Of a stretch of 64,000 nt of DNA, positions 10,988 to 56,150 are shown in pieces. The position numbers were made by a program, and so were the translations under genes. Source of the stretch: Notospermus geniculatus (lineage: Eukaryota > Nemertea > Pilidiophora > Heteronemertea > Lineidae); assembly GCA_002633025.1 (NCBI GenBank), contig NMRB01001245.1:45879-109878 (forward strand), written 5' to 3'. The notes beneath the pieces are model-generated. The model was not told the origin of the DNA. It saw nothing but the letters and a program-made list of their open reading frames with translations, and ran no database searches. The first letter of the stretch is position 1. Each line of letters opens with the position of its first letter.

Positions 10988-11296
10988 GACTGGTACCTGA
11001 TCCTAACAATTTTACATGGGACTTTTGCATATGTATGTTAGGACCGGTCGCGCCTATCACTTTCCTGAATCTGATTGGCCGGTGCTGGCGCAGGTGATAA
11101 GTATAGGAACTATTATGTTGATGTCTTTCTATTTTTAACACCTTTGTGATTGGTGGATTTCCTGTGTCAAATGGAGGTCGCCTTCTATCTGTATTCCGTT
11201 CCGGTTCTTCAGCTGTGTTGAAAATTGAATAAATTTACCGGTACATAAAATTTCCAAGTGATGTCACTGGCAGATTGTTAGGATCAGGTACTAGTC
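10988..11296. mobile_element. Inverted-repeat element with TA ends
   Basis: Ends GACTGGTACCTGATCCTAAC and GTTAGGATCAGGTACTAGTC, flanked by TA. 309 bp, no open frame. Confidence 0.85.
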
Positions 11297-11438
11297 TACA
11301 AGAATGAAAGGGAGATTCCCTTGTCTGCCTGAGGCTGGCTCTCAATGCAATTGTCTTCATGTTTAACTTCATGAAGACGTGTCACTGCTGATATTTACGC
11401 TGCCATATGTTGATGATTTATGACTGGAATCATACATA

Positions 11439-11700
11439 GACAAATCCCAAATTCCCAGATCTGTGCACTTCCGCCAAAATGGCAAACAGAACCTCGACTT
11501 GAAACCAGCTGACGTGACGCAATCCATGATTCAGCAATGGTCGAGTCTGACGCAACGTCATCGAACTCACTGTCGTCACATGGTCGTGGGGTTCTCTGCG
11601 TCACGTCATTCAGTGTCAGATGGTTTCAGACCGAGGTTCTGTTTGCCATTTCGGCAGAAGTGCGCAGATCTTTCTCGTTTTCGTCAATTTGGGATTTGTC
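11439..11700. mobile_element. Family C MITE copy 3
   Basis: TA-flanked, ends GACAAATCCCAAATTCCC and AATTTGGGATTTGTC: a well-preserved copy with complementary ends. Confidence 0.9.
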
Positions 11701-11832
11701 TATTGCTTAAATGTTTAGTTACATGTCGATGAAACCTGTCCTTGAAAGTCCATCCGTAAGATATCACCTCAGCTTTATTGCACTCAACCGACATCTATAT
11801 GAACAACTGTAAATTCTAGTGATGTTCGTATA

Positions 11833-12005
11833 TGTGACCCGTGACAGCAAAATGAGTCAGAATGCACACAGAAGACCCAAGGTGAACCAACGGTTTGTTG
11901 ATTTCATCAGTGTCTGCTCATTGTGAAATTTGACTTTGTCCGTTTCTGAATTGTTATCTGGTGTCATCTTGGGTCTTCATTCCGGCGGATTCCGACTCAT
12001 TTTGC
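11833..12005. mobile_element. Family D MITE copy 2, inverted and truncated
   Basis: Starts TGTGACCCGTGACAGCAAAA; its interior is the reverse of copy 1. It stops at CGACTCATTTTGCTG and the terminal arm is missing. Confidence 0.8.
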
Positions 12006-12479
12006 TGAGGGGGTACAAGGGGTACAAACCCTCACAGCGCCTCCCAGTGGTGTATTTTGGTACTGCCTCAGTTTGTTGCGTCTTGTATGAACTCCTGTCT
12101 GTGTTTTATATACTTCCACATAAACCTCACTGTACAGCGACCACCACTGCAGCAGAGTGAGGATTTGGTCCAAGTTTTTGGGACCCTCTCCCTTTTGTTC
12201 GAAGAGGGTGAGAGAACTAAAAATATGGATTAACCAGAACTTAATTCCTGGGTAGTTGTTGGGTCAGCTTCCTTTTCGGGCATTTTATTGATGAAATATT
12301 AACATTTGTACTTTTCCTTAGGTTTATACATGCATGTGGTGTGTTTTAGCTGACCTGTAAGCTAGTTGACCATCTTGAAAACTTGAATTAGCCAATATCT
12401 CATGAACAGTAGGCAGGAAACCTGGTGTCAGTATCCAGATACTTTCTTTATCATATGTATGCCAAACTGTAGCCCTATA

Positions 12480-12724
12480 GACAAATTCCCAGATCTGCGC
12501 ACTTCCACCGAAATTGTAAACAGAACCTCGGTCTGAAACTGAATGACGTGACGCAATCCATGATTCAGCAATGGTCTACTCTGACGCAACGTCGTCGAAC
12601 TCACTGTCGTCACATGGTTGTGGGGTTTCCTGTGTCACGTCATTCAGTGCCAGACCGAGGTTCTGTTTGCCATTTCGGCGGAAGTGCGCAGATCTTTCTC
12701 ATTTTCGTCAATTTGGGATTTGTC
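12480..12724. mobile_element. Family C MITE copy 4
   Basis: TA-flanked, with AGATCTGCGCACTTCCACC near the left end and GCGGAAGTGCGCAGATC near the right end. Confidence 0.9.
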
Positions 12725-12900
12725 TATCGGACTGCAAATATGGCCCATATCACATGACCACCAATAGAATGTTCAAACCACTGGTGTGACTTTGTATTTC
12801 AGGCCTAGTTTTCTTGTGTATAGGCCTAACATTACACACTCATTGTTGGCATACAAGTTTATTACACAAGTCAAACCAGCCACACCAGCACTTATTGCTT

Positions 12901-13036
12901 TAAGGCCCGTTTCCACAGAAGCGGTAGCGTGAGCGTTTTGATGCTTCGCCCATTGTTTGGAAGCAGAGCGGCGGAAAATAACAAAAGATTTGACGCATCA
13001 CGCAGCGTGAAACGCGTCTGTGGAAACGAGCCTTTA
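12901..13036. mobile_element. Short MITE
   Basis: Ends TAAGGCCCGTTTCCACAGA and TCTGTGGAAACGAGCCTTTA are inverted; the total is 136 bp. Confidence 0.85.
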
Positions 13037-13297
13037 TAGTGCTTTTGGTGCCTATTGGCAATATAATTAATGGGCAAATTCATCTGCCGATAGGCGCCAG
13101 TAGCACTGTTGGACTTTCTGTGCAGTCAGCCCAGGTTTTTCAACTGGTCACTCAGTTTAACCTTGTGTCAGTCAGTTTGTACAATGAGTTAATCAACTCT
13201 TTGAAGGTCTTGCATGTCTTAGGCAGTTAGTAAGTACAGTTGCACTGTTAAATGTTCAGATCCAAAGAGAAGGCGAGCACGAAAATCGACACACAAT

Positions 13298-13504
13298 ATG
13301 ATAAAGTAAATAAAGTCAATTTCCAGAATATTTGCAAATTTTTGACCCCAACCGGGGTCTTCTTCAGGCTGGAACTTTACAATCTGAAACTCTAGAAAAG
13401 TCTTTTCTAGAGTTTCAGATTGTAAAGTTCCAGCCTGAAGAAGACCCTGGTTGGGGTCGAAAATTTGTAAATATTCTTGAAATTGACTTTATTTACTTTA
13501 TCAT
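13298..13504. repeat. Near-perfect 103-bp-arm palindrome
   Basis: The left arm starts ATGATAAAGTAAATAAAGTC and the right arm ends with its reverse complement. The centre near 13401 is CTAGAAAAG-T-CTTTTCTAG. Only about six mismatches separate the arms. A related GTTGGGGTCGAAAATTTGTG occurs at 9777. Confidence 0.93.
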
Positions 13505-13525
13505 GTTAAATGTTCAGACGATAGT

Positions 13526-14124
13526 AATGAGATACCTGTGTGACAAACTTTGCTACGCGGTGGCTCTGCGATCGATCGACCCGTCGCGACGTTATTTACG
13601 TCATTTTCGATGTTGATGTTGCGTCATGAAAAAGTGACCTGTGCATTTTTCTACAGGAATAATGAGACAAAAACGTTGCTTTTATCACCAACCTACTGTA
13701 AAGCAGGAAAATTTCGCGTGCAGGAAATTTTCGCGAATTTCACGAGAGTGTATGAGTCGCGGAAATTTCCTGTCGCGAATATAAATACACGCAAGTGATA
13801 AATATGGTCCGTGAAAAAAACCCAGAAAAAATGGCAGAGTCGCGAAAATATCCTGCCGCGGATATGTCTATAATTCTTGATTCGCGAAAACTTCCAGCCG
13901 CGAAATTATCTTGCTTTACAGTATCTCCTCATTTTAAGGAAAAAAGCACAGAGATTAAAAGAAAATTTCATCTGCTACAGGACGATGTAAAGTTTACTGT
14001 CCGGCGACCAACAAAAACGGGTTATTTTCATGCCAGAAATAATTGGAATAATGTTAGAAAAAGAAACTTCGGGCACATCGATCGCAGTGCCACATCATGA
14101 CGTTAATTCCGCGGGTTCCTCATT
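13526..14124. mobile_element. Family A copy 2, interrupted by a family B element
   Basis: Its reverse complement follows copy 1 over most of its length (for example TTTTCTACAGGAA, then ATTTTAAGGAAAAAAGCA). The match is broken exactly at a 226-bp insert, 13696-13921. Confidence 0.8.
13696..13921. mobile_element. Family B MITE nested in family A
   Basis: Ends CTGTAAAGCAGGA and AAGCTTTACAG-type (TTGCTTTACAG), flanked by TA (13694-13695, 13922-13923). The interior is rich in TTTCGCGAA-like motifs. TA duplication with short inverted ends fits a Tc1/mariner-type non-autonomous element. Confidence 0.85.
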
Positions 14125-14167
14125 GCAATGTACCTGTCCATATTTCCTTGCTGTTTGTCTACAAATA

Positions 14168-14396
14168 CTGTAAAGCAGGAAAATTTCGCGTGCAGAAAAT
14201 TTTCGCGAATTTCGCGAGAGTATATGAGTCGCGAAAATTTCCTGTCGCGAATATAAATACAGGTAAGTGATAAATATGGTCCGTGAAAGAAAAGTGAAAA
14301 TAATGGCGGAGACTCGCGAAAATATCCTGCAGCGAATATGTCTAGAAATCTTGATTCGCTAAAATTTCCAGCCGCGAAATTATCTTGCTTTCTCTG
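14168..14396. mobile_element. Family B MITE copy 2
   Basis: Same interior order as the 13696 copy (ATTTTCGCGAATTTCGCGAG, CCTGTCGCGAATATAAATAC). The 5' end is intact after TA; the 3' end is degraded (TTGCTTTCTCTG). Confidence 0.85.
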
Positions 14397-14418
14397 ATAC
14401 ATGAACAGCATTAATTAA

Positions 14419-14702
14419 CTTGCTGAATAAAAAAACTGTGTAAGGACAGGTGTTAAATGTGTGCGCTCAAGCGGAACGGTAATAACGTCTTGCTAAAAAA
14501 ATGCACATTTCGGACAGGGGTTATTCGCGTGCGCTCAAGCGGAACGGTTATAACGTTTGTCACTTTTTCAGATGCGAATACCTCTCATAAACTGCTCATT
14601 TTTTGCGAGACGTTATTACCGTTCCGCTTGAGCGCACACATTTAACACCTCTCCTTGAGTGACATAAGTTAAAACAGTGGGGAATTCTTTTATTCAGCAA
14701 GT
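14419..14702. mobile_element. Inverted-repeat element flanked by TTAA, with GCGCTCAAGCGGAACGG motifs
   Basis: Ends CTTGCTGAATAAAA and TTTTATTCAGCAAG, TTAA next to both. Inner arms include GTGCGCTCAAGCGGAACGGT and its inverse. That motif occurs three times (14461, 14530, and inverted near 14620). Confidence 0.8.
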
Positions 14703-15086
14703 TTAAAGGCTGTACCTGTATCACACAAAGTAAGAATATTTGTAGACAAAGGTACTTCATTTTAAAACTTCATTTTAAGCCTCCAAACCAATCTGTAAGG
14801 AAAGTAAGAACAAGAAAAGTGATTTTCAATGTACATTTTTTTATAAACAAAGTGAGGTGCACCTGAGTGCACAGTACTGGACAGTCCTACACTCTATAAT
14901 TACATCTTGATTTGAACAAAATATACAGTATTCACTCTGTGAAGTGGTTTACAAAGTTAACACAACCTTAAAATTTCTTTCAAATCCAACAACACAAGAT
15001 GGGGCCCCTGTATGAGCGGCGTGACGCTGCTATCACCTGACTAAGACGGAGAGAGACTTCCTTCTCGGTAAGAATCTTATCAAATA

Positions 15087-15314
15087 CTGTAAAGCAAGAT
15101 AATTTCGCGGCTGGAAATTTTCGCGAACCAAGAATTATAGACATACTCGCGGCAGGATATTTTCGTGAGTCTCTGCCATTTTTTCAGTCTTTTTTTCACA
15201 GACCATATTTATCACTTGCATGTATTTATATTAGCGGCAGGAAATATTTGCGACTCGTACACTCTCGTGAAATTCGCAAAAATTTCCTGCATGCGAAATT
15301 TTCCTGCTTTACAG
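15087..15314. mobile_element. Family B MITE copy 3, inverted
   Basis: Ends CTGTAAAGCAAGA and CCTGCTTTACAG, flanked by TA on both sides. The interior is the reverse complement of the 13696 copy. Confidence 0.85.
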
Positions 15315-15560
15315 TAGCCTCTGATTGTGTACACTGAATGGTTTCTGTCTCCGCATCTATGGCTTAAGTGCAAGGACAGCAGACTGGTCAGCAAATGTGC
15401 AGTCGTTAGCAGGCTCAGTCAGATCCTGGTGCCTCTTGTACTCAGTAATACATCGTAGATACTGAAGACAGAGGCCATCATCAGGCGCCCATCAACCACA
15501 CGTCTTCAAGACGAAATAACATCGTTATTGTACACAAAGAAATGGAAACATGATTGAAAA

Positions 15561-16325
15561 TGTGAGGCGGTCGTGGAAAACCCGTCAGATGTTGCATTTG
15601 AGGAAAGTGTTAGGGATCGTCTCCAAATTGTTTTCGTTTCAAACGCGTTTCAAACGTATGTCAATATCGTTTGAAAATCGTTTGAAATGTTTATACTCCA
15701 ACGAAACTGAAGTGTTTTTCCAATGATTTTACAAACGGTTTTGAAACGAATTCTCCCCAAACGAAAACCAAACGGAAAGTACCAAACGAATTCCGCAACG
15801 AAGTGCAAACGTTTTTGTTCCCAACAAAAATGAAACGTTTCATGCACCGAATGAAATTCAAACGTTTTTAGCGCCCATCAGACTGCAAAATGTTTTCATG
15901 TCAAACGAAATGCAAACGTTTCTTGTGCTTGGAAGAAAACGTTGTTCGTTTGAAACGCATTGGAACGTTTGTCTCGCTCGACAAAATTCTAAAACGTTTC
16001 TCTGAAGAATATCAAACGAATATTTCGTTTGGGAACAAACGAAATTGCAACGAAAATGCGGGCCATGTCAAACGTTTTTCAAGCAGTTCTCAAACAAACT
16101 TTTTCGTTTCAATTTCGTTTATGAAAAGTCGTTTGAAATTCGTTTAAACGAAATCCTAGCGTTTGTATTTTGGAGACGATCCCTTAATGTTGGTGAACCC
16201 GCACATTTCAACGGCTGAAATGTACTACGTAACAGGTAAACAGTAGCAGATCAATGCACAGGCAATCTGACAGCCCTTGTTGATCATTCAGCGACTTCCA
16301 ACGGGTTTGCCGAGACCGCCTCACA
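15561..16325. mobile_element. Family H element copy 1, interrupted by AAACG-rich element
   Basis: Ends TGTGAGGCGGTCGTGG and GACCGCCTCACA. Left and right parts align with 19891-20198 (GCATTTGAGGAAAGTGTTA; TGACAGCCCTTGTTGATCAT). The alignment is broken at a 571-bp insert, 15613-16183. Confidence 0.85.
15613..16183. mobile_element. AAACG/CGTTT-saturated inverted-repeat element with TTA duplication
   Basis: Ends GGGATCGTCTCCAAA and TTTGGAGACGATCCC. The 3-bp TTA duplication (15610-15612, 16184-16186) is confirmed by the uninterrupted copy at 19891, which reads GTGTTAATG. The interior has more than 30 AAACG or CGTTT pentamers in 571 bp. A TTA duplication is typical of PIF/Harbinger elements; no transposase is encoded. 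Confidence 0.85.
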
Positions 16326-16894
16326 AATAGTGCCAATAACACTTCGCACGCTTGGCTGAAATTCAGTGCTGACAAGTGAAACGTGTACACACGAACATCC
16401 CGCCCGACAGACAGCACTAGGGTGTCCAAGTACAGCGTAAGCCAACTTGTCAACTAGCCAACTCGGCCAAGCGAGCTGAAATCAATAACGAATGAGGAAA
16501 TATTTCACAACGCAAAATATGCTAAACATAATTCAGGGTATGTCGGTATTTTTGTGAGTTCCCTAGCTTCCTTCCCCCAATGATGTTAAATCAAAAAATG
16601 TTTTGACATGCTGACTGATATGTTTAGCTCTAACATGCTTACAATACTGTACAGCCAATACTGGCTAGCATTGATTAATTCACTGTATTCTCTGTGTCCA
16701 GTGACATAATACATTTCGTTAACTTGGCAAAGTTCAGGATTTATTATGACTAGAAGTGCTGAGCTGTCCACTCGTGTGTTCCTCAATGTACTCATCATGA
16801 CATGGACGCCCCACAATGACACAGAGTGTCAATGGCACATTGTATCAACTCCACCCAGGATTTTCAAAGTCGACAGTTCAATTTCAATGCCGTC

Positions 16895-17098
16895 CAATGG
16901 GGAACTTTCGTGCCGTCAGAGGCCACGACGAGTTAGCGGTCCAAGAACGTCATGAAATTTGACGTCACAGGGCAGAAATACACGCCACAACGTCATCCAT
17001 AATGACGTGGGCGCCGTGGCTCACGCATTGACGTCAAATTTTGTGACGTTCTAGGACTGCTAATAGGTGGCCTCTAACGGCAGGAAAGTCTCCCATTA
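16895..17098. mobile_element. Family F MITE copy 1
   Basis: Outer arms AATGGGGAACTTTCGTGCC and GGCAGGAAAGTCTCCCATT; inner arms GTTAGCGGTCCAAGAACGTC and GACGTTCTAGGACTGCTAA. Rich in TGACGTCA-like sequence. Confidence 0.88.
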
Positions 17099-17384
17099 AT
17101 ACTTCATTTGCGAAGAATTCCTCGTCACGCCAAATTTTGTTTGACACCATAACGTCTGAGTGAGAAGAGAAATAGTGCAACAGAGTTACTGGTCTGTTTC
17201 AATGCAGGTTAAACACAGAAAACATACTCTCAGCAGAAAACATTGACGAGTTACTCAATAATTAATGATACAATGAGGGTTAAGTTTAAACTTAGTGTAA
17301 CTGAACAGTGCCTTTCATTGAGGTATGAATTGTTACAGTGATAATGTCAGTTTGTTCTATCTCAAAGTCTTTTTCTGTCTTATA

Positions 17385-17626
17385 GACGATTTTTGAATTA
17401 GCAGATCTGCGCACTTCCGCTGAAATTGCAACGCCAACATCAATCTGAAACCGGGGGACGTGCCGCAGTCCATGATTCAACAATGGGCGACTCATGACGC
17501 AACGTCTTCGAAGTCACTGTCGTGGCGTTGTCTGCGTCACATCAGTCAGTTTCAGATCGTGGTTGTAGTCGAGATTTCGGGGTAAGTGCGCAGATCTTTG
17601 TTGTTTACATCAATTTGTGAATGGTC
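17385..17626. mobile_element. Family C MITE copy 5
   Basis: TA-flanked, ends GACGATTTTTGAATTAGC and CAATTTGTGAATGGTC. A more diverged subfamily, like copies 1 and 7. Confidence 0.85.
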
Positions 17627-17629
17627 TAT

Positions 17630-18689
17630 TCTGTGTCCCCCGATATCACTCCACCCCTTCCCCTACTCCTCCCATGAAAACAAAGTTCTATTAACATGTG
17701 ATATAACACTCATAAAGAACAAGGCTCACAGAACACGATGGCTGGAAGCACTGGAGAAAATAGCTCATTTAAAGCAGTAGAATCATAATCAGATACGTCA
17801 AATTATCAAAATTCTCGATTTTCAAAATTTAAGCTCTATTTACATGTAACAGAGATCACACAAAATGCAAAAACACGCATATTATATGTCATGATTTATG
17901 AGAAGCCACACGAACGTTGCTGATTAATAAAACGACGGCAGCCAGGACAGGAATACACATGAGTATGTTATCTTCTTCATTGACTTTCTGGTTCAGATTT
18001 TCTGTCATCAGGCCTTTCCATCCAATTTTGTGAGTTGTTCATTTGCAGTGGTTAGTTGTATAAATGACAAGACTATGAAGTGACCTACACACCATGATCA
18101 ACACTGAACGTGACGGGGCCACAATGGGTGACCAGCATCGACAGATAGTAGCACTTCACTTCAGAGAAACAGCCTGATCTTCTGTGTTTTGTTGTCAAAG
18201 TGATCGACTTTCAAAGTTTGATCACAACTGCTTTCTGTCTAAACGCAGTTGAAGTTGAAATTTAGCACCTGGCTAAGTTATATCTTTCATCACAAACATG
18301 TGAAGACCTGTGTACTGGCTTCATGTTTTAACACTTGGCTCTGTCATCTACGATTATTCTTGATAAACCTCTCTGTACAAACTGCGAGAACACACATAGT
18401 CTTCTGACAATAAACAATATTTACAGCTTGGCAGCGTAACAGATAAATTCTCACAAACTTCTGTACAATCGATCCAGTGACTTCGAGGATTCTCGTTCAT
18501 GGCTTAAAGATTGTCAAACATATCATAGATCAGAAGATGTATGTGTTGTTCTGTACACCATTCATTTGTGAAGGGAGCATCATCTTAACTACTGGCACAT
18601 TATCCAGTGGAATTCCGTGTCGGGCCTAACGTTGCTCCCGTACTATAAGGAGAAATCATTTATCACATTTGCTTTTCATGAACATCCAT
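17630..18689. other. MAST 3' flank
   Basis: AT-rich, no open frame of interest. Presumably holds the MAST 3' UTR (minus strand), but no clear AATAAA-type signal close to the stop was identified. Confidence 0.4.
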
Positions 18690-53032
<34,343 letters not shown>

Positions 53033-53047
53033 TTTGAACCGCAGTGT

Positions 53048-53084
53048 TTCAGCCAATCAGAGAATGAGGATAATATCCAATGAA
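53048..53084. promoter_or_regulatory. CCAAT boxes at the MAST 5' end
   Basis: CAGCCAATCAG (53050-53060) matches the NF-Y consensus, and a second CCAAT lies at 53077-53081. They sit 18-50 bp upstream of the proposed MAST start codon, on the strand opposite to the gene (NF-Y sites work in either orientation). No TATA box is seen. A promoter role is inference. Confidence 0.4.
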
Positions 53085-54763
53085 AACAGGGCTCTGGTCC
53101 TGGTAAGCGATCTCAAATCTCTTGACTCTATCATCACTTATTAAAGTAATGAAGAAGAATCAGCAGTCTGATTTAGTGATATGAACACCCTAACATTTCA
53201 GTTCCCCCACACACCTTCTTCTCACAAAAAGATTAAAAGAAGAGAATAGAAGCCATTTCCAATGATTGCTAGGTTTTGAGGGGATATCACTCGATGTTAC
53301 CTACGTCACATCCATTACACCAACTAGAGACATGTCACAAAGGTATATTTTTGAAGGGCATTGTGCACGAACACATCGTCATAAGATATCGGATATGCTT
53401 AGGGTCATTCAGAAATTGACAAGGTGTAATCGGTGTACTACAGTGAGGAGAAAATCATTGAAAGTAAGGTGTGTCCGTGGTGGGTTTGCGTTCAAAGCGC
53501 TAAAATATTGTTATTGACGAGGTTCATGTTGTATTACGGAAGATGAACTCATCAGGTACACTAAGGGATTTTTTCATGTAACAAGGTGGGAAACTCCAGC
53601 AGCGAATGTGCCTGACAATGTTTGGTATTATGAATCATAACAAACTTGGGCAAACAAGCCATCGGCGCACGAGTTAACATTGATGGTATTCCACAGCAGC
53701 ATCATCAAACACAGGATGAGCATGAAATAGACAAGATAAATCCATCGGTAAATCCTGATCTCATCCTGTTGGCAAATGACATCTTATCTGGTTTAATACA
53801 TCCAAAAGAGTGGAGTAATCTTCAAGAGTGTAACACACAGGACTCGGTCATCAACACAACCTTCAAAACATGAATCCTCTCATTACAACTGACAACACGC
53901 CATAGATTAGTATCCTGGAGCATCATATGATATTCCTGACCGCTAATACTGATTATGGTACGGAGGACCGCGATGTTAGCTTACAGCTAATACCACCACA
54001 ACGGCAGCAACTATGTAACTCATTGATACAGATCTCGGATAAATATGTTCAAATTTCCGGCCTTCCCGTTGAAATTGCCGATATGTTTTTATAAGCTGTG
54101 CTTAATCAAGCCAATGAATCAATGGACATGATGAATGATTCTAGCCTGGATAAACCCTTAGCATACTGTCACAGTCAAAATGACACGGCCAGATGCCCTC
54201 AGACTCAAGTATCCAACTACAGGCCACAGATGAGGTCCTTAATCCACTGACCAAGGGAAATCCAGATTATTTTATGTTGCTCACAAATAGCAATTCTGTA
54301 TTCTCACATTTGGTGAAGTTTGCGGACTAGTGCAACTTCAGCATTCATAGACACCACCATTCCTCAAGCACAGATGTTTTTGAATCCAACCAGAGTAAGA
54401 TCAAGATCTCTTCCAGAACTGATGCTGGATCAAGATGTATCTATCTTCATAACTCCATCAACCATGTGTTACACAGCAGCTTGAGCAACATCAGCAGCTC
54501 TCAGAATATTGGAGCAAGATGACAGCACCATCCCACCATCATCCAAGATGTCCTTATCTCAGCATAAAATCCCATCCTCCTATCAGCGAACACACAGAAC
54601 TTGTCATTCATCTGAGAAAAAGAAAGTTTCAGAGCAATAACCGATTCGAGGGATGAAAAAGTAAACGGAATCCGTGCGTGTTTGTCTTGTGTTCTCCAGA
54701 ATGATCACCATAATTCCATTACCGCAGCAATCTCATCTTGAACAAATGTTTGCTGAAGATATC
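53085..54763. other. Intergenic stretch, nothing recognised
   Basis: MAST upstream region. Open frames are short and lack good start contexts. Some simple ATCATCCAAGATG-like sequence near 54500. Confidence 0.45.
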
Positions 54764-55382
54764 TCACAAGTTCATTCCCGCTGCTGTCACCGATTCCACC
54801 ACGACATCGCCAGTACAACCATCCTCTTCTCTTGCCTCCACGTGCCAGAATGACTCAAACATTCGATAATTTGTGTCTGTAGCTTGCCTATAGCGAGGTT
54901 GATCAGAGAGAGCTCGCCGCTCCCAACTGTTCAATACGTGCACTAACTCCAACATGACTGTCTTCGTATGGAGCGATTTGGAAGGAGCTGAAGACACCAG
55001 GAAAATCAATCTTACCCTCAACAATGTTATTGCAACAAACTGGTCCGATGTATTATGCATGACTCTCTGATGTCATTCTCAGGCAGGTTGCTTGAGGTCT
55101 CCAAGATCCTTTACAATCAGAATCAGCACGATAATCCAACATGACAAGTATCACTCGGAGGAATTCCACTTCATCTTCCAATGTTCTGGTTTTCTTTGTG
55201 CAAGCTTCTAGCGGTAATTCAAACAAATGCACTTCTTTACTCCAGTGAGAAGAAGCCCGATGTTTCCGGTAACCAACTAAATCATTGAACTCCCAGCGGA
55301 CCTCTCTACAAACACACAGGAAGGCCTCCCAAAGAAGCCAGTTGACCTTACCAATATCATAACTGATGTTGACATTCCCCAT
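54764..55382 (-). CDS. Possible two-exon gene, 163 aa, function unknown
   Basis: Exons 55382-55115 and 54987-54764 join in phase across a 127-bp intron (donor gtaaag, acceptor gtgtcttcag). The ATG lies in an ideal context, ACCATGG. The product begins MGNVNISYDIGKVNWLLWEA and looks largely alpha-helical: WLLWEAFLCVCREVRWEF, then LEDEVEFLRVILVMLDY, then TVMLELVHVLNSWERRAL. It ends in an acidic, Gly-rich stretch. There is no signal peptide or known motif. I do not recognise the family. It lies 1.7 kb upstream of the MAST first exon on the same strand. Chance open frames remain possible, since the donor is only moderate and both exons are short. Confidence 0.35.
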
Positions 55383-55916
55383 GGTTCAGTATGAGACAGA
55401 AACAAAGTCTTTCTTTCACCTCAGTGGTTCCTTTCATCAGCTTTTCCTTCTTTGTGCTTTCGGAACGAGTTTAGAATCCCCGATCAGTGCCCCAAAAAAG
55501 GTCATCAATTGATGGAATAAGCCGCATTGTACAATAGGATTTCCATTGTGTGCCATGGAGTAACGTCACTTCCAATCGGGGATTCTGAACTTTAGCCGTG
55601 CTTTCCCTCCACTAAGCAATTTTTGGCGAATTCATGCCAGAAATTCATCCACAAACTCTAGTCAGTATCACCAACCCATTTGAGATGACCACTGACTGAG
55701 ATGGTCTCCATTTCCACAGATCAGCCAACAGGTTGGCACGCCTGTTGGTCATACATGCACCAAACAGTAAACAAACCTTTTTTGTAAACATCTTCTACAA
55801 ACTTTCCCTTGCAGACCGCCGATTCTTCATTCATCTTGCCTCCAACCTTCTGTTGGCATTATCGTCACATCTATAATGATGTCCGTAAGAAGGTGGCTGC
55901 ATGACTCATCGGGACT

Positions 55917-56150
55917 TGGGTTATCCTTCATTGGTACTGGTGGGGGCTGCGGAGGCAGGGAGTGTTGGAGGAATGAGTAGGGGACTGGGTTATCCTTCAT
56001 TGGTGCTGGTGGGGGCTGCGGAGGCAGGGAGTGTTCGAGGAAGAATGGGGAAGGAATGAGTGTACACTATGGTATCCTCCACTGGAAGGGGCTGGGGGGG
56101 ATAGATGAGGAGGAGCTGGGGAGGCAGGGACTGTTGAAGAAGGTGTGGGG
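55917..56150. repeat. ~72-bp imperfect tandem repeat
   Basis: GGGTTATCCTTCATTGGT, then CTGGTGGGGGCTGCGGAGGC and AGGGAGTGTT, occurs about two and a half times; the last unit is diverged. Confidence 0.8.

Noticed and set aside
15650-16147. Open frames in the AAACG-rich element
   Set aside because: They have no family match, fall wholly inside a transposon with inverted ends, and reflect its skewed word composition.
53033-53056. Upstream extension of the MAST first exon to 53056
   Set aside because: The codon at 53056 is TTG. The first ATG in frame is at 53032 with a good context, so that start was chosen.
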